This document shows positions 20,501 through 28,678 of a stretch of DNA of 64,000 bases, in pieces. The DNA is from Holophagales bacterium (GTDB taxonomy: Bacteria > Acidobacteriota > Thermoanaerobaculia > UBA5066), in NCBI GenBank assembly GCA_016714815.1, contig JADKBZ010000002.1, positions 124,001 to 188,000 of the forward strand. The letters run 5' to 3'. Every line of letters starts with the position of its first letter. The first letter of the stretch is position 1. A program made the translations under genes and the position numbers. The notes under the pieces were generated by a model that saw only the letters and a list, made by a program, of their open reading frames with translations, made no database searches and had not been told where the DNA came from.

Positions 20501-21787
20501 CGCGTGCTGCGCGAGCTCTTCCAGGCGAAAGGCGCTGAAGGCGACGCCCGCGAGGTTCAACCTCCGCGCCCGCAGGGTGTCCGTCGCCGCCTCGTGCCTG
20601 TAGACCGGACGGAAGAGGAGGAGAACGCTCTTGCCGGGTGAGGCCCACCCGTCGTGCAGGAGCGGGCTGAGGGTCGGCAGCCCGGTGTCCCGGGCACGCT
20701 CCAGCGCCTCTCGCCGGCGGGCCTCGGACGCCTCGTCGAAGCCGAGGGCCTCGAGGTAGGGCTCGAACGGCTCGAAGAGCGTCGCCGGGAAGAGCTCGGC
20801 GCGGGCGGCGGCCGGAACGGGCCGGCCTTCGGGGTCGAGTTCGAAGATCGAGAAGTCCGGCCTGTCCGAGGTCCGGAGCGACTCCTCGAAATGCCGCCGC
20901 TCCTCCGCCCGGACCCGGGGCGCCCAGCCGAGGGCCCTGGTCGTCGGCAGGTCCGCCAGGAGCGGCGTGGCAAACCGGCGGAACTCGTCCCGCCGGATCT
21001 CGATCGACGCGTCGAAGAAGGCCTGGACCGCATTCAGGCTCTGGCGGGGCCTGTCCACGGCTTTCCGGACGACCTCCACCAGCTCGCGGGCGTCGGAAGC
21101 GAGGCGCGTGACGACCTCCCGTTCCCGGGCGGCCGAGGCCATCGCGAACGAGAGGAGCGCGAGCCCGGTCAGGGCGGACGGCAGCGCCCAGGCGAGGGGC
21201 TCGGGGACGGGCTGCCGCCGCCAGCGGCGGCCGGCGACGATCAGCCCGGGCGCACAGGTCAGGACGCCGACGACGACGCCGATCCAGAGGCGTGCGGCCA
21301 CACCGGGCAGCCTCGCCGCGGGGAGGCCCTGAAAGAGGCTCCGGCCGGCGGCGGCGACGAGAGGGGTGAGCCAGCTCGCGAGCGCGAGCAGGACGATCGC
21401 GCGGAGGACGAGCCGGACCGGGGCCGGCGGCAGCTCGCCCACGGCTCGGCGGAGGAGGCCGGCGGAGAGCCAGGTCTGGAGCGTGGCGCCGGTCGCGACG
21501 GCGGCGGAGAGCGGGAGGTGGGCGGGCCCGGACGGGGCCGACAGGTCGAAGGCGAGAGAGCCGAGGAGGACCCCGAACCCGATCTCCCACCCCCGGATCG
21601 CAACCGCCGCGAGCGCCACGCCGAAGGCGGGAGCGAAGACGGTCGGGTCGTCGGGCGAGACCCTGAAGAGAGCGCCGGCGAGGGCGGCGCCGTACCAGGC
21701 GAGAGCGAGGGCGAGGTTCCCCAGGAGAATCCGGGCCGGTGAGCCGCCGGGGCCGGGAGCGCCAGGCACTGGCGCCTCGCCCTTCAC
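17498..21787 (-). CDS. MASE1-CHASE-PAS-GAF-PAS hybrid histidine kinase, C-terminus frameshifted
   Basis: 1429 residues from a GTG start. MASE1 membrane domain (about 20-215), CHASE (about 235-480; FDASIEIRRDEFRRFATPLL then RALGWAPRVR), TM (about 510-530), PAS (545-665), GAF (665-815), PAS (820-945), HisKA (SMSHEIRTP), HATPase_c (DTGPGIP, GTGLGLA), receiver (LMDLRMPG) and tail. The tail reads normally to TVRDLA and then becomes GALRVRPTPRV. Removing one C from the CCC at 17553-17555 restores ERFEYDRLLAYLEAGD and a stop at 17503-17505, one base before the next ATG, as at other junctions in this run. So only the last 16 or so residues are affected. The start lies 31 bases after the HD-GYP gene. 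Confidence 0.88.
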   Translation of the reverse strand: MKGEAPVPGAPGPGGSPARILLGNLALALAWYGAALAGALFRVSPDDPTVFAPAFGVALAAVAIRGWEIGFGVLLGSLAFDLSAPSGPAHLPLSAAVATGATLQTWLSAGLLRRAVGELPPAPVRLVLRAIVLLALASWLTPLVAAAGRSLFQGLPAARLPGVAARLWIGVVVGVLTCAPGLIVAGRRWRRQPVPEPLAWALPSALTGLALLSFAMASAAREREVVTRLASDARELVEVVRKAVDRPRQSLNAVQAFFDASIEIRRDEFRRFATPLLADLPTTRALGWAPRVRAEERRHFEESLRTSDRPDFSIFELDPEGRPVPAAARAELFPATLFEPFEPYLEALGFDEASEARRREALERARDTGLPTLSPLLHDGWASPGKSVLLLFRPVYRHEAATDTLRARRLNLAGVAFSAFRLEELAQHALSEINAHDIELSFFDTTGGKTELLAFLPSTSGPRPLPVDPGPDPARLESDPFHFSREIEVCGRTWKVVARPGPAYVAAIRGAGPWLRLAAGLAVAGVFLLYGAIRQRAEARLAEAERKHRTLVEQTPAIVYLDEIGGRWHYLSPKVEQLLGYTPEDFLERRVRWLDCVHEDDRERVSRETRTNLRERASIRLDYRMRTRDGRDIWVRDEAEPTLDRTTGTWLLRGVISDVTDRTRSEIERQALLEIMQGLASTPDPKEFLRLVHEALRRVLYAENFFVLLHDPATGLFESLYWVDQYDADPSRLDLGRDCGAWVFRSGEAVDMMTTEVFAGLEARGEAEIVGTSSPSWLGAPLKKGGRGIGVMAVQDYETAGRYTERDRDFLASVAAHVALAIDRQKAQDALAENEALLREAHQIAHVGVWELDPSAWTFSFSDEGCQILGLAPRDGRFGQDEIFSIVHPDDREWVKKAVLDSLSDGGAAEADHRLLLPDGRVRWVKGRWRVELGPKDEATRVTGTVQDLTEQLLVREAKALAEAKEAAESANRAKSVFLASMSHEIRTPMNSILGFSQLLLGDPGLPPRHREQIGAIIRSGGHLLDLINDVLEMSRIEAGRTHVETAETDLHALLHDLEATFRLRVREKGLSFDIERPADLPGHVLTDEKKLRQILMNLTGNAVKFTSEGSVRVLVRTEPAEGKELRLLVDVEDTGPGIPDEDLPRLFQRFEQTRVGREASTGTGLGLAISRAFARLMGGDITASNRAGEGSVFRLVLLVSAVESPAPVERVEARRVKGLPGDEARRRILVADDVDENREILRQMLERVGFEVCTASDGAEALRLFSTWQPDLVLMDLRMPGVDGLEATRTIRSHEVSGRVPIVAVTASAFEDDRRDVESAGGDGFVSKPFREAELLRTVGRLLRLRYVYEGDPPGPARDLARAEARQIPRPLRDGLRSAVVAADLDRVLGLADELAESHAAAAATVRDLAGALRVRPTPRVPGGGGLR

Positions 21788-21818
21788 GGCGGCCCCGCGG
21801 CCCGGAGCCCGGACCAGT

Positions 21819-22913
21819 TCACTCCTCGAACCTCGTCCAGATGGCCGAGAACTCCGACTCCATCGCGCGGAAGGCGGAGAGGATCGCCGGATCCCAGTGC
21901 TCGGGCAGAGTCCGGCCGTCTCCCTCCACGATGATCCGGACCGCCTCCTCGTGCGTGAAGCCCCTCTTGTACGGCCGTGCGCTCCGCAGGGCGTCGTACT
22001 GGTCGGCCATGCTGAAGATCCGTGCCGCGAGCGGGATCGCCTCGCCGGCGAGCCCCTGCGGGTAGCCGGTCCCGTTCCAGCGCTCGTGGTGGGAGCGGGC
22101 GATCTCCTTTCCCATGCGGATCATCTCGTTGTCGGGGTGCTGCTCGAGGACGGCGGCGAGGGTGTTGGCGCCGAGCGTCGTGTGCGCCTTCATCACGACC
22201 CACTCCTCCGGGGTGAGCGGTCCCTTCTTCAGGAGGATCGCGTCGGGGATCGAGACCTTGCCGATGTCGTGCAGGGCGCTCGAGAAGTAGAGGTCGTCGA
22301 TGAACTTCCCGTCGATCCGCCGCTCCTGCGCGCCGTCCGCGGCCAGGTGGACCGCCAGCGACCGGCAGTAGCGCCGGACGCGGAAGAGGTGCGCCCCGGT
22401 GTCCTCGTCGCGCGACTCCGCGAGCTTGGCGAGCGCGAAGATCGTCGCGAGCTGGGAGTCGGAGATCTTCTTCACCTGCTCCTGGACGAGCCGGGAGAGC
22501 TCCTGGTTGTGCTCCTCGAGCTGCTGCTGGAGGTGCCGGAGCTTGAGGTGCGTCGCGATGCGCGCGTCGACCTCCTCGAACTGGAACGGCTTGCTGATGT
22601 AGTCGACCCCGCCGGCCGCGAAGGCCCGGAGCTTGTCCTCCGTCTCCCCGAGGGCGCTCAGGAAGATGACCGGGATCTCGCTGAGCTTCTCGTCGGCCTT
22701 CAGCTGCCGGCAGACTTCGTAGCCGTTCAGCCCGGGCATGTTGATGTCGAGGAGGATCAGGTCCGGTGGCTTGCTCCGGACGGCCTGCAGCGCGAGCGTC
22801 CCGTTCGGAACGGGCCTCGCCTTGTAGCCGCGCTGCGCGAGCATCCCGCTCAGGAGCTTCAGGTTCGCGGGCGTGTCGTCCACGATCAGGACGTCTGCGG
22901 TCGTCTCGCTCAT
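21819..22913 (-). CDS. Response regulator with HD-GYP c-di-GMP phosphodiesterase domain
   Basis: 364 residues: receiver (about 5-125; VDDTPANLK, Asp in ILLDINMPG) joined by a coiled coil to an HD-GYP domain (about 160-350). HD-GYP motifs are present: HDIGKVSIPD, and HHERWNGTGYP followed by ARIFSMADQYDAL. These proteins hydrolyse cyclic di-GMP, so phosphorylation of the receiver probably tunes c-di-GMP level. Asn stands where Asp is usual in the HHExxDG signature; GYP is intact, so activity is likely. The ATG at 22913 overlaps the stop of the upstream REC-kinase as ATGA, which makes that kinase the likely partner. This is the only effector-type output in the kinase run. Confidence 0.93.
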   Translation of the reverse strand: MSETTADVLIVDDTPANLKLLSGMLAQRGYKARPVPNGTLALQAVRSKPPDLILLDINMPGLNGYEVCRQLKADEKLSEIPVIFLSALGETEDKLRAFAAGGVDYISKPFQFEEVDARIATHLKLRHLQQQLEEHNQELSRLVQEQVKKISDSQLATIFALAKLAESRDEDTGAHLFRVRRYCRSLAVHLAADGAQERRIDGKFIDDLYFSSALHDIGKVSIPDAILLKKGPLTPEEWVVMKAHTTLGANTLAAVLEQHPDNEMIRMGKEIARSHHERWNGTGYPQGLAGEAIPLAARIFSMADQYDALRSARPYKRGFTHEEAVRIIVEGDGRTLPEHWDPAILSAFRAMESEFSAIWTRFEE

Positions 22914-24364
22914 GGAGTCTCTCCTCGGCCCGGCTGCTGCCGGTGGAACCGGAAGGTGACCTGGATTCCCGGCCCCGGCTCGCGGTTCGTGATCTTCACG
23001 GTGCCGCCCGATTCGGAGACGACGAGGGCGACGTAGGTGAGGCCCAGCCCGGTTCCCGGCGCCTCTCCCGTGGCGCGGACCTCGAACTGGTAGAGAGGTG
23101 CCCAGAGCCGGGAGAGGACCTCCGGCGGAAGGTGGACCCCGTCGTCGAGGACCTCGAGGACGACTCCTCCCTCCGATCCGAAGAGCCGGAGCTCGATGGC
23201 GGGGCGGCCGTCGGGGTGAGCCCGCACCGAGTTCCGGAAGAGCTCGAAGAAGACGGATTCGAGGCGGGCGGAAGAGACCGGAAGGACGTCCGGGGTCCCG
23301 GCGAGCCCTTCGGCCTTCACTCCTCCCGCGACCCCCGCCAGCGCGGCCGCCCGGTTCGCGGCCGCCAGGATCTCTCCGGCGGCACAGCCGTCTCCCGGAT
23401 CGGGAGACGTCAGCCTCGCTCCGAAGTCGGCGAGGTCGAGGATGTGCCCGCGGAGGCGGCTGGCGGCCTCGCGGACGAGGGCGAGCCACTCGGCCAGGTC
23501 CTCCGGGCTCCGGTCCGGCTCCTCGCCCGAGAGCGCCTCGAGGGTGCCGAGAATTCCGTTCAGGGGAGTGCGGAGCTTGTGCTGGAGGGCCCCGGCCACC
23601 GACCAGCCATCGCGGAACGACTCCACGGTCGCCGTGACGTCGCGGAGGCGGACGGAGAGTGTCGCGTGCCCGGCATCCAGGATCTCGGTTCGCAGCCAGA
23701 GCGGGGGAGCGGAGCGGGTGCCGGGGCGGACGAGGAAGGCATCCTCCTGGCCGGGGCGTCCGTCGAGCCACCCGTCGAACGAGTGCGGCGGCACGGCTTC
23801 GTAGAGCTCGAGCGCCCGGGAAAGGAAGGGGACGTCGGTGTCTCGCGGAGGAGAGGGAAGGCCCAGGAGCCGTCGCGCCGACTCGTTCGTCCAGGTGGTC
23901 GTCCCGTCCGGCCGGAGCAGGAGGATGCCGTCGCGGCTCCCCTCGGCGACCCACGCCAGGCGGGCCCGCTCGGCCGCGAGCCGGCGGAAGCGGTTCAGCT
24001 TGGCGAGCGTCCCGAGCCGGGCCCTGAGCTCGGCGATGTCGACGGGCTTGCCGATGAAGTCGTCCGCCCCGGCACGGAGGGCGTCGATTCGAGCGGGCCT
24101 CTCGTCGAGCGAGGTCACGACGATGACCGGCACCTCGGAGAGGACCGCATCCTCGCGAAGCCGCCGGAGGACCTCGAGCCCGTCGATGCCCGGCATGAGC
24201 AGGTCGAGAAGGATGGCGTCGGGGACGTTGGCCGCGGCCTTCGCGAGTCCGTCGAGGCCGTTCTGCGCGGTCTCGACCTCGTAGCCGGTCCCCGCCAGCG
24301 CACCCTCGATGGTCTGCAGGGCATACGGGTTGTCGTCGATCACGAGGACTCGGAACGTCGCCAT
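22910..24364 (-). CDS. Receiver-PAS-histidine kinase with atypical H-box
   Basis: 484 residues. The ATG at 24364 is chosen because GGAGG lies 8 bases upstream and MATFRVLVIDDNPYA starts a canonical receiver (1-125; LLDLLMPG, K in FIGKPVD). A PAS-like region (135-240), a short HisKA (about 245-310) and HATPase_c (350-475; GTGLGLTYVALVVSESGG) follow. The H-box reads LQHKLRTPLNGILG, with Lys instead of the usual Glu after His, and the N-box is FRNSVRA. Phospho-transfer chemistry should be possible but may be altered. It lacks the C-terminal tail of the neighbouring kinases. It is the first gene after the promoter candidate at 24431-24459 and overlaps the HD-GYP gene by 4 bases, so the two probably form a signalling pair. 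Confidence 0.85.
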   Translation of the reverse strand: MATFRVLVIDDNPYALQTIEGALAGTGYEVETAQNGLDGLAKAAANVPDAILLDLLMPGIDGLEVLRRLREDAVLSEVPVIVVTSLDERPARIDALRAGADDFIGKPVDIAELRARLGTLAKLNRFRRLAAERARLAWVAEGSRDGILLLRPDGTTTWTNESARRLLGLPSPPRDTDVPFLSRALELYEAVPPHSFDGWLDGRPGQEDAFLVRPGTRSAPPLWLRTEILDAGHATLSVRLRDVTATVESFRDGWSVAGALQHKLRTPLNGILGTLEALSGEEPDRSPEDLAEWLALVREAASRLRGHILDLADFGARLTSPDPGDGCAAGEILAAANRAAALAGVAGGVKAEGLAGTPDVLPVSSARLESVFFELFRNSVRAHPDGRPAIELRLFGSEGGVVLEVLDDGVHLPPEVLSRLWAPLYQFEVRATGEAPGTGLGLTYVALVVSESGGTVKITNREPGPGIQVTFRFHRQQPGRGETP

Positions 24365-24430
24365 TCGCCTGACCTCCGGGTCTCCCGTGCCTCGCTGGGA
24401 GGACGCACGGTAGCCCACGCTTCCACGTTC

Positions 24431-24459
24431 AGTATTCGCGCCCGATCGAGACCTGTCTG
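24431..24459 (-). promoter_or_regulatory. Candidate sigma70-type promoter of the eight-gene signalling operon
   Basis: On the minus strand a -35-like CAGACA (24454-24459) and a -10-like AATACT (24431-24436) are separated by exactly 17 bases. Each matches four of six consensus positions. Predicted start is near 24424, giving a leader of about 60 bases with a GGAGG ribosome site before the ATG at 24364. It lies in the only sizeable gap (153 bases) upstream of the run ending at 562. Prediction only. Confidence 0.4.
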
Positions 24460-24517
24460 CCGGCTGGCCCCTCGCCGGGATGGCAGACGGTGGTCCCGTT
24501 TCGTGTCGGTGTCCGTC

Positions 24518-27500
24518 CTACACGGAGAGCAGCCGGAGGATCCGGTCGTACTCGAATGCTTCGGCGAGGTCCTTCAGCTTCGCGGCGGCTGCCGCGTCCG
24601 TCCCGGCCAGCTCCACGACGAGCTGGCCGAGCTGCTCCTGGTCGGCATTCACCACGGCCTCGTGCATCGCGAGGCGGAGGGCCTCGGGGATCCTCCCCGC
24701 AGGGAAGGCCCCGGAAACCGGCGGCCCGGCACCGGGCTCCTCGTCGTAAACGTAGTCGATTCCGAGGAGCCTCCCGACCTTCTGAAAGAGCTCCGCCTCG
24801 CGGACGGGTTTCCCCATGAAGTCGTCCGCGTGCACCTCGCTCGCGTGCTGCCGGCTCTCCTCGAAGACGCTCGCGCTGACGACGATGACCGGGGTGTGGG
24901 CGCCCTTCCCGTTCTCGTGCATGGAGCGGATGGCGTCGAAGCCGTCCAGGACCGGCATGCGCAGGTCCATCAGGACGAGGTCGGGTTGCCAGGACGAGAA
25001 GAGGTCCAGGGCCTCCCGTCCGTTCGCGGCGGCCTGCACCTGGAAGCCGACCCGGCCGAGCATGTCCTCGAGGATCGTCCTGTTGTCCGCCAGGTCGTCC
25101 GCCACGAGGATGCGAGGCGGCACGAGTCCCGGCGGGAGGCTGCGAACCCCCGGCGTCCGTGCGCTCTCCAGCGGGAGCCGCGCTCCGGAAGGGGTCACGC
25201 GGATCTCGGCCGTGAAGACCGAGCCGACGCTCGGCGTACTCCGGACAGTGAGGTCCCCTCCCATCAGGCGGGCGAGCCCCCGGCTGATCGCCAGGCCCAG
25301 CCCCGTCCCGCTTCCGGCCTGGACTCCGCTTCGCGTCTGCTCGAACTGCTGGAAGAGGCGCGGCAGGTCGTCCTCGTGAATCCCGGGGCCGGTGTCCTCG
25401 ACCTCCATCCCGAGGAGGACCGTTCCGTCCCGCTCCGTCTCGGAGCGGACCCGGACGTGGACACTCCCTTCCCGGGTGAACTTCAGGGCGTTTCCGATCA
25501 GGTTGATGAGGATCTGCCCGATCCGGGCCTCGTCGGCCACGACGGCGCGCGGCACGCCGGCGAGGCGTTCCACGGAGAAGGCGAGGCCCTGGCGTGCCAT
25601 CCGGAGCCGGAACATGGTCTCGACGTTGGCGAGGAGCGCGTGGAGGTCGATGTCCGCCAGGTTCAGGCTGGTGCGGCCCGACTCGATCCTCGACATCTTC
25701 AGGATGTCGTTGATGAGCTTCAGGAGGTGGTCCCCTCCACGCTGGATCCCCTCGAGCCGCTCCCTCTGGGACCGGGAGAGCGACGGGTCATCGAGTAGGA
25801 GCTGTGAGAAGCCGAGGACGGAGTTCATCGGCGTCCGGATCTCATGGCTCATGTTGGCGAGGAAAGCGGACTTGGCCACGCTCGCCGCGCTGGCCCGGGC
25901 GGCCAGCTCGCTCGTCCGCTCCGTCTCCTCCTGGAGGAGCGCGTTGAGCCGGTCGGCCTTCTCGAGGGCGGCCCGGAGCTCGGTCGCAACCGCCTCCCGG
26001 GCCTGAACGGCCTCGTGGCGGGCGGTGATGTCGCGGCTGATCCCGAGGATCCCCATCAGCTCGCCGCCGAGGCCGTAGTAGGGCGTCTTGAGCGTGTCCA
26101 CCAGGATTCGCCGTCCGTCGGGGTGCGAGACCCACTCGTCGTTCCTTCTCGGACGGAGCTCGGCGAGCATCAGGGCGTCCTGCTGCCGGATGAAGTCCGC
26201 GGCCTCGGGCGGGAAGAGGTCGTGGGTCGAGCGCCCGACGATCTCCTCCCTCGGCCGGCCGAGGAGCTCCGCGAAAGGAGGGTTGCAGCCCAGGCAGACG
26301 CCGGCGGTGTCCATGATGAAGACGAGGTCCGGTATGGAGTCGAGGAGGCTCTGGACGAGCGCCTGCTGCCTCCGGACCTCGGCCTCGGTCCGGCGCCGGT
26401 CGGAGATGTCGAGGAAGGTCACCACGGCCCCCACGACCCGCCCCTCGCGGAGCTGCGGGTAGGACCAGTACTCGGCCGGGAAGGGGGTGCCGTCGGAGCG
26501 CCAGAGGGTCTCTTCCCTGGAGTGGATTCCGGTCCCGGCGAGGAAGGCCTTGAAGAGAACGCACTCCTCCGGGGGGACCAGGGTCCCGTCCCGGAGGGAG
26601 TGGTGGATGAGGTCGTGCATGTTCCGGCCGAGGAGCTGCCCGGGACTCTCGTAGCGGAGCATCCGGAGGGACGCGTCGTTGCAGAACGTGCAGCTGCCGG
26701 CGAGATCGAGGCCGTAGATCGCCTCCGCCGTCGAGTTCAGGAGGAGCTGCAGCTTCTCCGCCCGCTCGTCCGCGATGGCGAGCGCACGCCGCTCCGCGCG
26801 GGCGAGGGAGAGGAAGAGCTGGAGGAGGCCGAGGCTGGCCAGGACCCCGATTCCCAGGATCAGCTGGTGGCTCCGGCCACCGAGGCTGGCGATGAATTCC
26901 GGCCGGGGCGCCAGCTTCAGGGTCCAGATCCTTCCGGCGATCTCGAGCCGTTTCCTCGTCGTCCAGCTTTCCGGCTTCGCCGGGGAATCGGCGCCGCTGG
27001 AGTAGAGGAGGGCGCCCTCGTCTTCCGACTCGCCGTCGTAGAGCGAGAGCTTCAAGTTACGGGAGGAGGGGCCGATCGCACCTTCCATCAGATTCTGCAT
27101 CCGGAACGGCATGTAGGGCCATCCCAGGAGCGCCTCCCGCCGCTCGGCCACGGTCTGGCGGGGCGCTCCCCGCCGGTAGGCGGGAGCGTAGATCAGGGTC
27201 CCCGCCTGGATCCGGGTGGACGTCTCCTGGTAGAGCGTCACTCTTCCGCTCAACGTCACGGCGCCCGTGTCCCGCGCGTGGGCCATGGCCGCCCTTCGGG
27301 TGCTCTCGGCGTACATGTCCCGGGAGAAGGCCCGCTGGTTTCGTTCGTCGAACGGTTCGAGATAGATGATCGAGCTGACGCCTCCCTCGGGAGGCAGGGG
27401 ACCGCCGGGGTGGACCTCGTAGTCCTCGAAGCCCTCCGCCCGCATGCGCCGGACGTGGGCCGTCAGGCCGGCGGCCGGAACCCACTCCGCGAAGCCCAGT

Positions 27501-27877
27501 CCCTGGACTCCCGGGTTGTGCCGCTCCAGGTCGAGCGAGGCGACGAATTGCCGCCACTCCTGGCGCGTGAGGCCGCCGGGACGGAGGGAGACGAACTCGC
27601 AGGCGGCGTTGAGGATCTGCACGTGCATGGACATCCGGCCGGTGATCCGTGCCGCCACGGTCTCGACCTCGAGGTCGTACCGTTCCCGGATGCGCCGCTC
27701 TTCGGCGCGCCGCACGAAGGCCCAGACGGAGAGGGCGAGCCCCAGAGCGAGGGCCAGTCCGGCCCACGGTAGCCACGTCCGCCCGAGGTGCGGCGTCGGG
27801 GAGCGAAGGCGCTCCTTCTCGCCGATCATCGGGGGGGGCGCTCGTCGGTCACCTGTGCTCGGAAGGCTTCCGTTCAC
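24518..27877 (-). CDS. Membrane hybrid histidine kinase with CHASE sensor and two PAS
   Basis: 1119 residues. TM about 37-56, periplasmic CHASE domain about 75-310 (LTRQEWRQFVASLDLERHNP, GVQGLGFAEWV), TM about 336-358, PAS (372-490), PAS (500-625), coiled coil, HisKA (NMSHEIRTPMN), HATPase_c (DTGPGIH, GTGLGLAISRGLA), receiver (LMDLRMPV) and the cluster tail (FEYDRILRLLSV). The GTG start at 27877 has GGAGG four bases upstream; an internal ATG at codon 17 lacks a ribosome site. It lies 153 bases upstream of the eight-gene run and is probably a separate transcript. CHASE domains bind small ligands such as cytokinins in plants; the ligand here is unknown. Confidence 0.92.
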   Translation of the reverse strand: MNGSLPSTGDRRAPPPMIGEKERLRSPTPHLGRTWLPWAGLALALGLALSVWAFVRRAEERRIRERYDLEVETVAARITGRMSMHVQILNAACEFVSLRPGGLTRQEWRQFVASLDLERHNPGVQGLGFAEWVPAAGLTAHVRRMRAEGFEDYEVHPGGPLPPEGGVSSIIYLEPFDERNQRAFSRDMYAESTRRAAMAHARDTGAVTLSGRVTLYQETSTRIQAGTLIYAPAYRRGAPRQTVAERREALLGWPYMPFRMQNLMEGAIGPSSRNLKLSLYDGESEDEGALLYSSGADSPAKPESWTTRKRLEIAGRIWTLKLAPRPEFIASLGGRSHQLILGIGVLASLGLLQLFLSLARAERRALAIADERAEKLQLLLNSTAEAIYGLDLAGSCTFCNDASLRMLRYESPGQLLGRNMHDLIHHSLRDGTLVPPEECVLFKAFLAGTGIHSREETLWRSDGTPFPAEYWSYPQLREGRVVGAVVTFLDISDRRRTEAEVRRQQALVQSLLDSIPDLVFIMDTAGVCLGCNPPFAELLGRPREEIVGRSTHDLFPPEAADFIRQQDALMLAELRPRRNDEWVSHPDGRRILVDTLKTPYYGLGGELMGILGISRDITARHEAVQAREAVATELRAALEKADRLNALLQEETERTSELAARASAASVAKSAFLANMSHEIRTPMNSVLGFSQLLLDDPSLSRSQRERLEGIQRGGDHLLKLINDILKMSRIESGRTSLNLADIDLHALLANVETMFRLRMARQGLAFSVERLAGVPRAVVADEARIGQILINLIGNALKFTREGSVHVRVRSETERDGTVLLGMEVEDTGPGIHEDDLPRLFQQFEQTRSGVQAGSGTGLGLAISRGLARLMGGDLTVRSTPSVGSVFTAEIRVTPSGARLPLESARTPGVRSLPPGLVPPRILVADDLADNRTILEDMLGRVGFQVQAAANGREALDLFSSWQPDLVLMDLRMPVLDGFDAIRSMHENGKGAHTPVIVVSASVFEESRQHASEVHADDFMGKPVREAELFQKVGRLLGIDYVYDEEPGAGPPVSGAFPAGRIPEALRLAMHEAVVNADQEQLGQLVVELAGTDAAAAAKLKDLAEAFEYDRILRLLSV

Positions 27878-28006
27878 TTGGCCTCCGCAGCCTGCGGATT
27901 CTCTCGAACGAGAGGAGCCGCGATTCCGATCTCTACGGATTCAACACTCGCTCTGTCGTCCTCACGGTCTGCCGGTCGATCGCTCGCCCGGCTGGAGGGG
28001 TCCTCC

Positions 28007-28678
28007 TCATCTCGTGGCGGTGCCCGTCCAGCACGACGGGCCGGCGCCGGGGGTGATGCCGGTCCGAAGCGCGTACGCGACGAGCTGCGACGTGGTTCGC
28101 AGCCCCAGCTTGGTCAGGAGTCTCGACCGGTAGGAGCTGACGGTCTTCACGCTCAGGCTCAGCTCGGAGGAGATCTCGGTCGGCGTCCTCCCGGCGCCCA
28201 GGAGGGCAAGGACGGTGTACTCGCGCCGTGAGAGGGGCGGGGCCTCGTCGGCGGAACCGCCTTGTCCGAGGCGGGCAGCGAGTTCGTCCGCGAGAGCTTC
28301 CGTGACGTACCGTCCCCCGGCCGCCACCTTGCGGACGGCGTGGACGAGCTCGGTCGGCGCGCTGTCTTTCGTCAGGTACCCGGAGGCGCCTTCCCGAAGC
28401 GCGCTGACGACGAGCTGCCCGTTCGCGTGGATGCTCAGGATCAGAACGCGGCAGCCGAGGTGCCGTTTGCGGACCTCGGCGACGAGCTCCAGGCCGCCGC
28501 GGCCGGGCATCGCGAGGTCGGTGACGACGACGTCGCAGCGGCAGAGCGGCAGCATGCCGAGCGCCTCTTCGGCCGACGCGGCCTCTCCGACGACCCGGAT
28601 GTCCGGCGACTCCTCGAGAATCCGCTTCAGCCCCTCGCGGACGACGGAGTGGTCGTCGACGACGAAGACCGCGATCAC
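28007..28678 (-). CDS. NarL/LuxR-family response regulator
   Basis: 223 residues. The GTG at 28678 is chosen: it overlaps the stop of the kinase gene (GTGA) and gives VIAVFVVDDHSVVREGLKRI, a typical NarL receiver start. The phospho-acceptor Asp is in VVVTDLAMPG; switch Lys in YLTKDSAPTE. The C-terminal HTH (LSRREYTVLALLGAGRTPTE, then SVKTVSSYRSRLLTKLGL) is the LuxR four-helix DNA-binding domain. It should bind promoter DNA as a phosphorylated dimer. Cognate kinase is the adjoining HisKA_3 protein. Its location between the NO-reduction genes and the kinase cluster makes nitrogen-oxide or oxygen control plausible, but no target site was identified. Confidence 0.92.
   Translation of the reverse strand: MIAVFVVDDHSVVREGLKRILEESPDIRVVGEAASAEEALGMLPLCRCDVVVTDLAMPGRGGLELVAEVRKRHLGCRVLILSIHANGQLVVSALREGASGYLTKDSAPTELVHAVRKVAAGGRYVTEALADELAARLGQGGSADEAPPLSRREYTVLALLGAGRTPTEISSELSLSVKTVSSYRSRLLTKLGLRTTSQLVAYALRTGITPGAGPSCWTGTATR

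Noticed and set aside
27884..27898. Palindrome TCCGCAGCCTGCGGA before the CHASE kinase start
   Set aside because: The centre is a single base so it cannot form a hairpin, it overlaps the ribosome site, and no second copy supports an operator.
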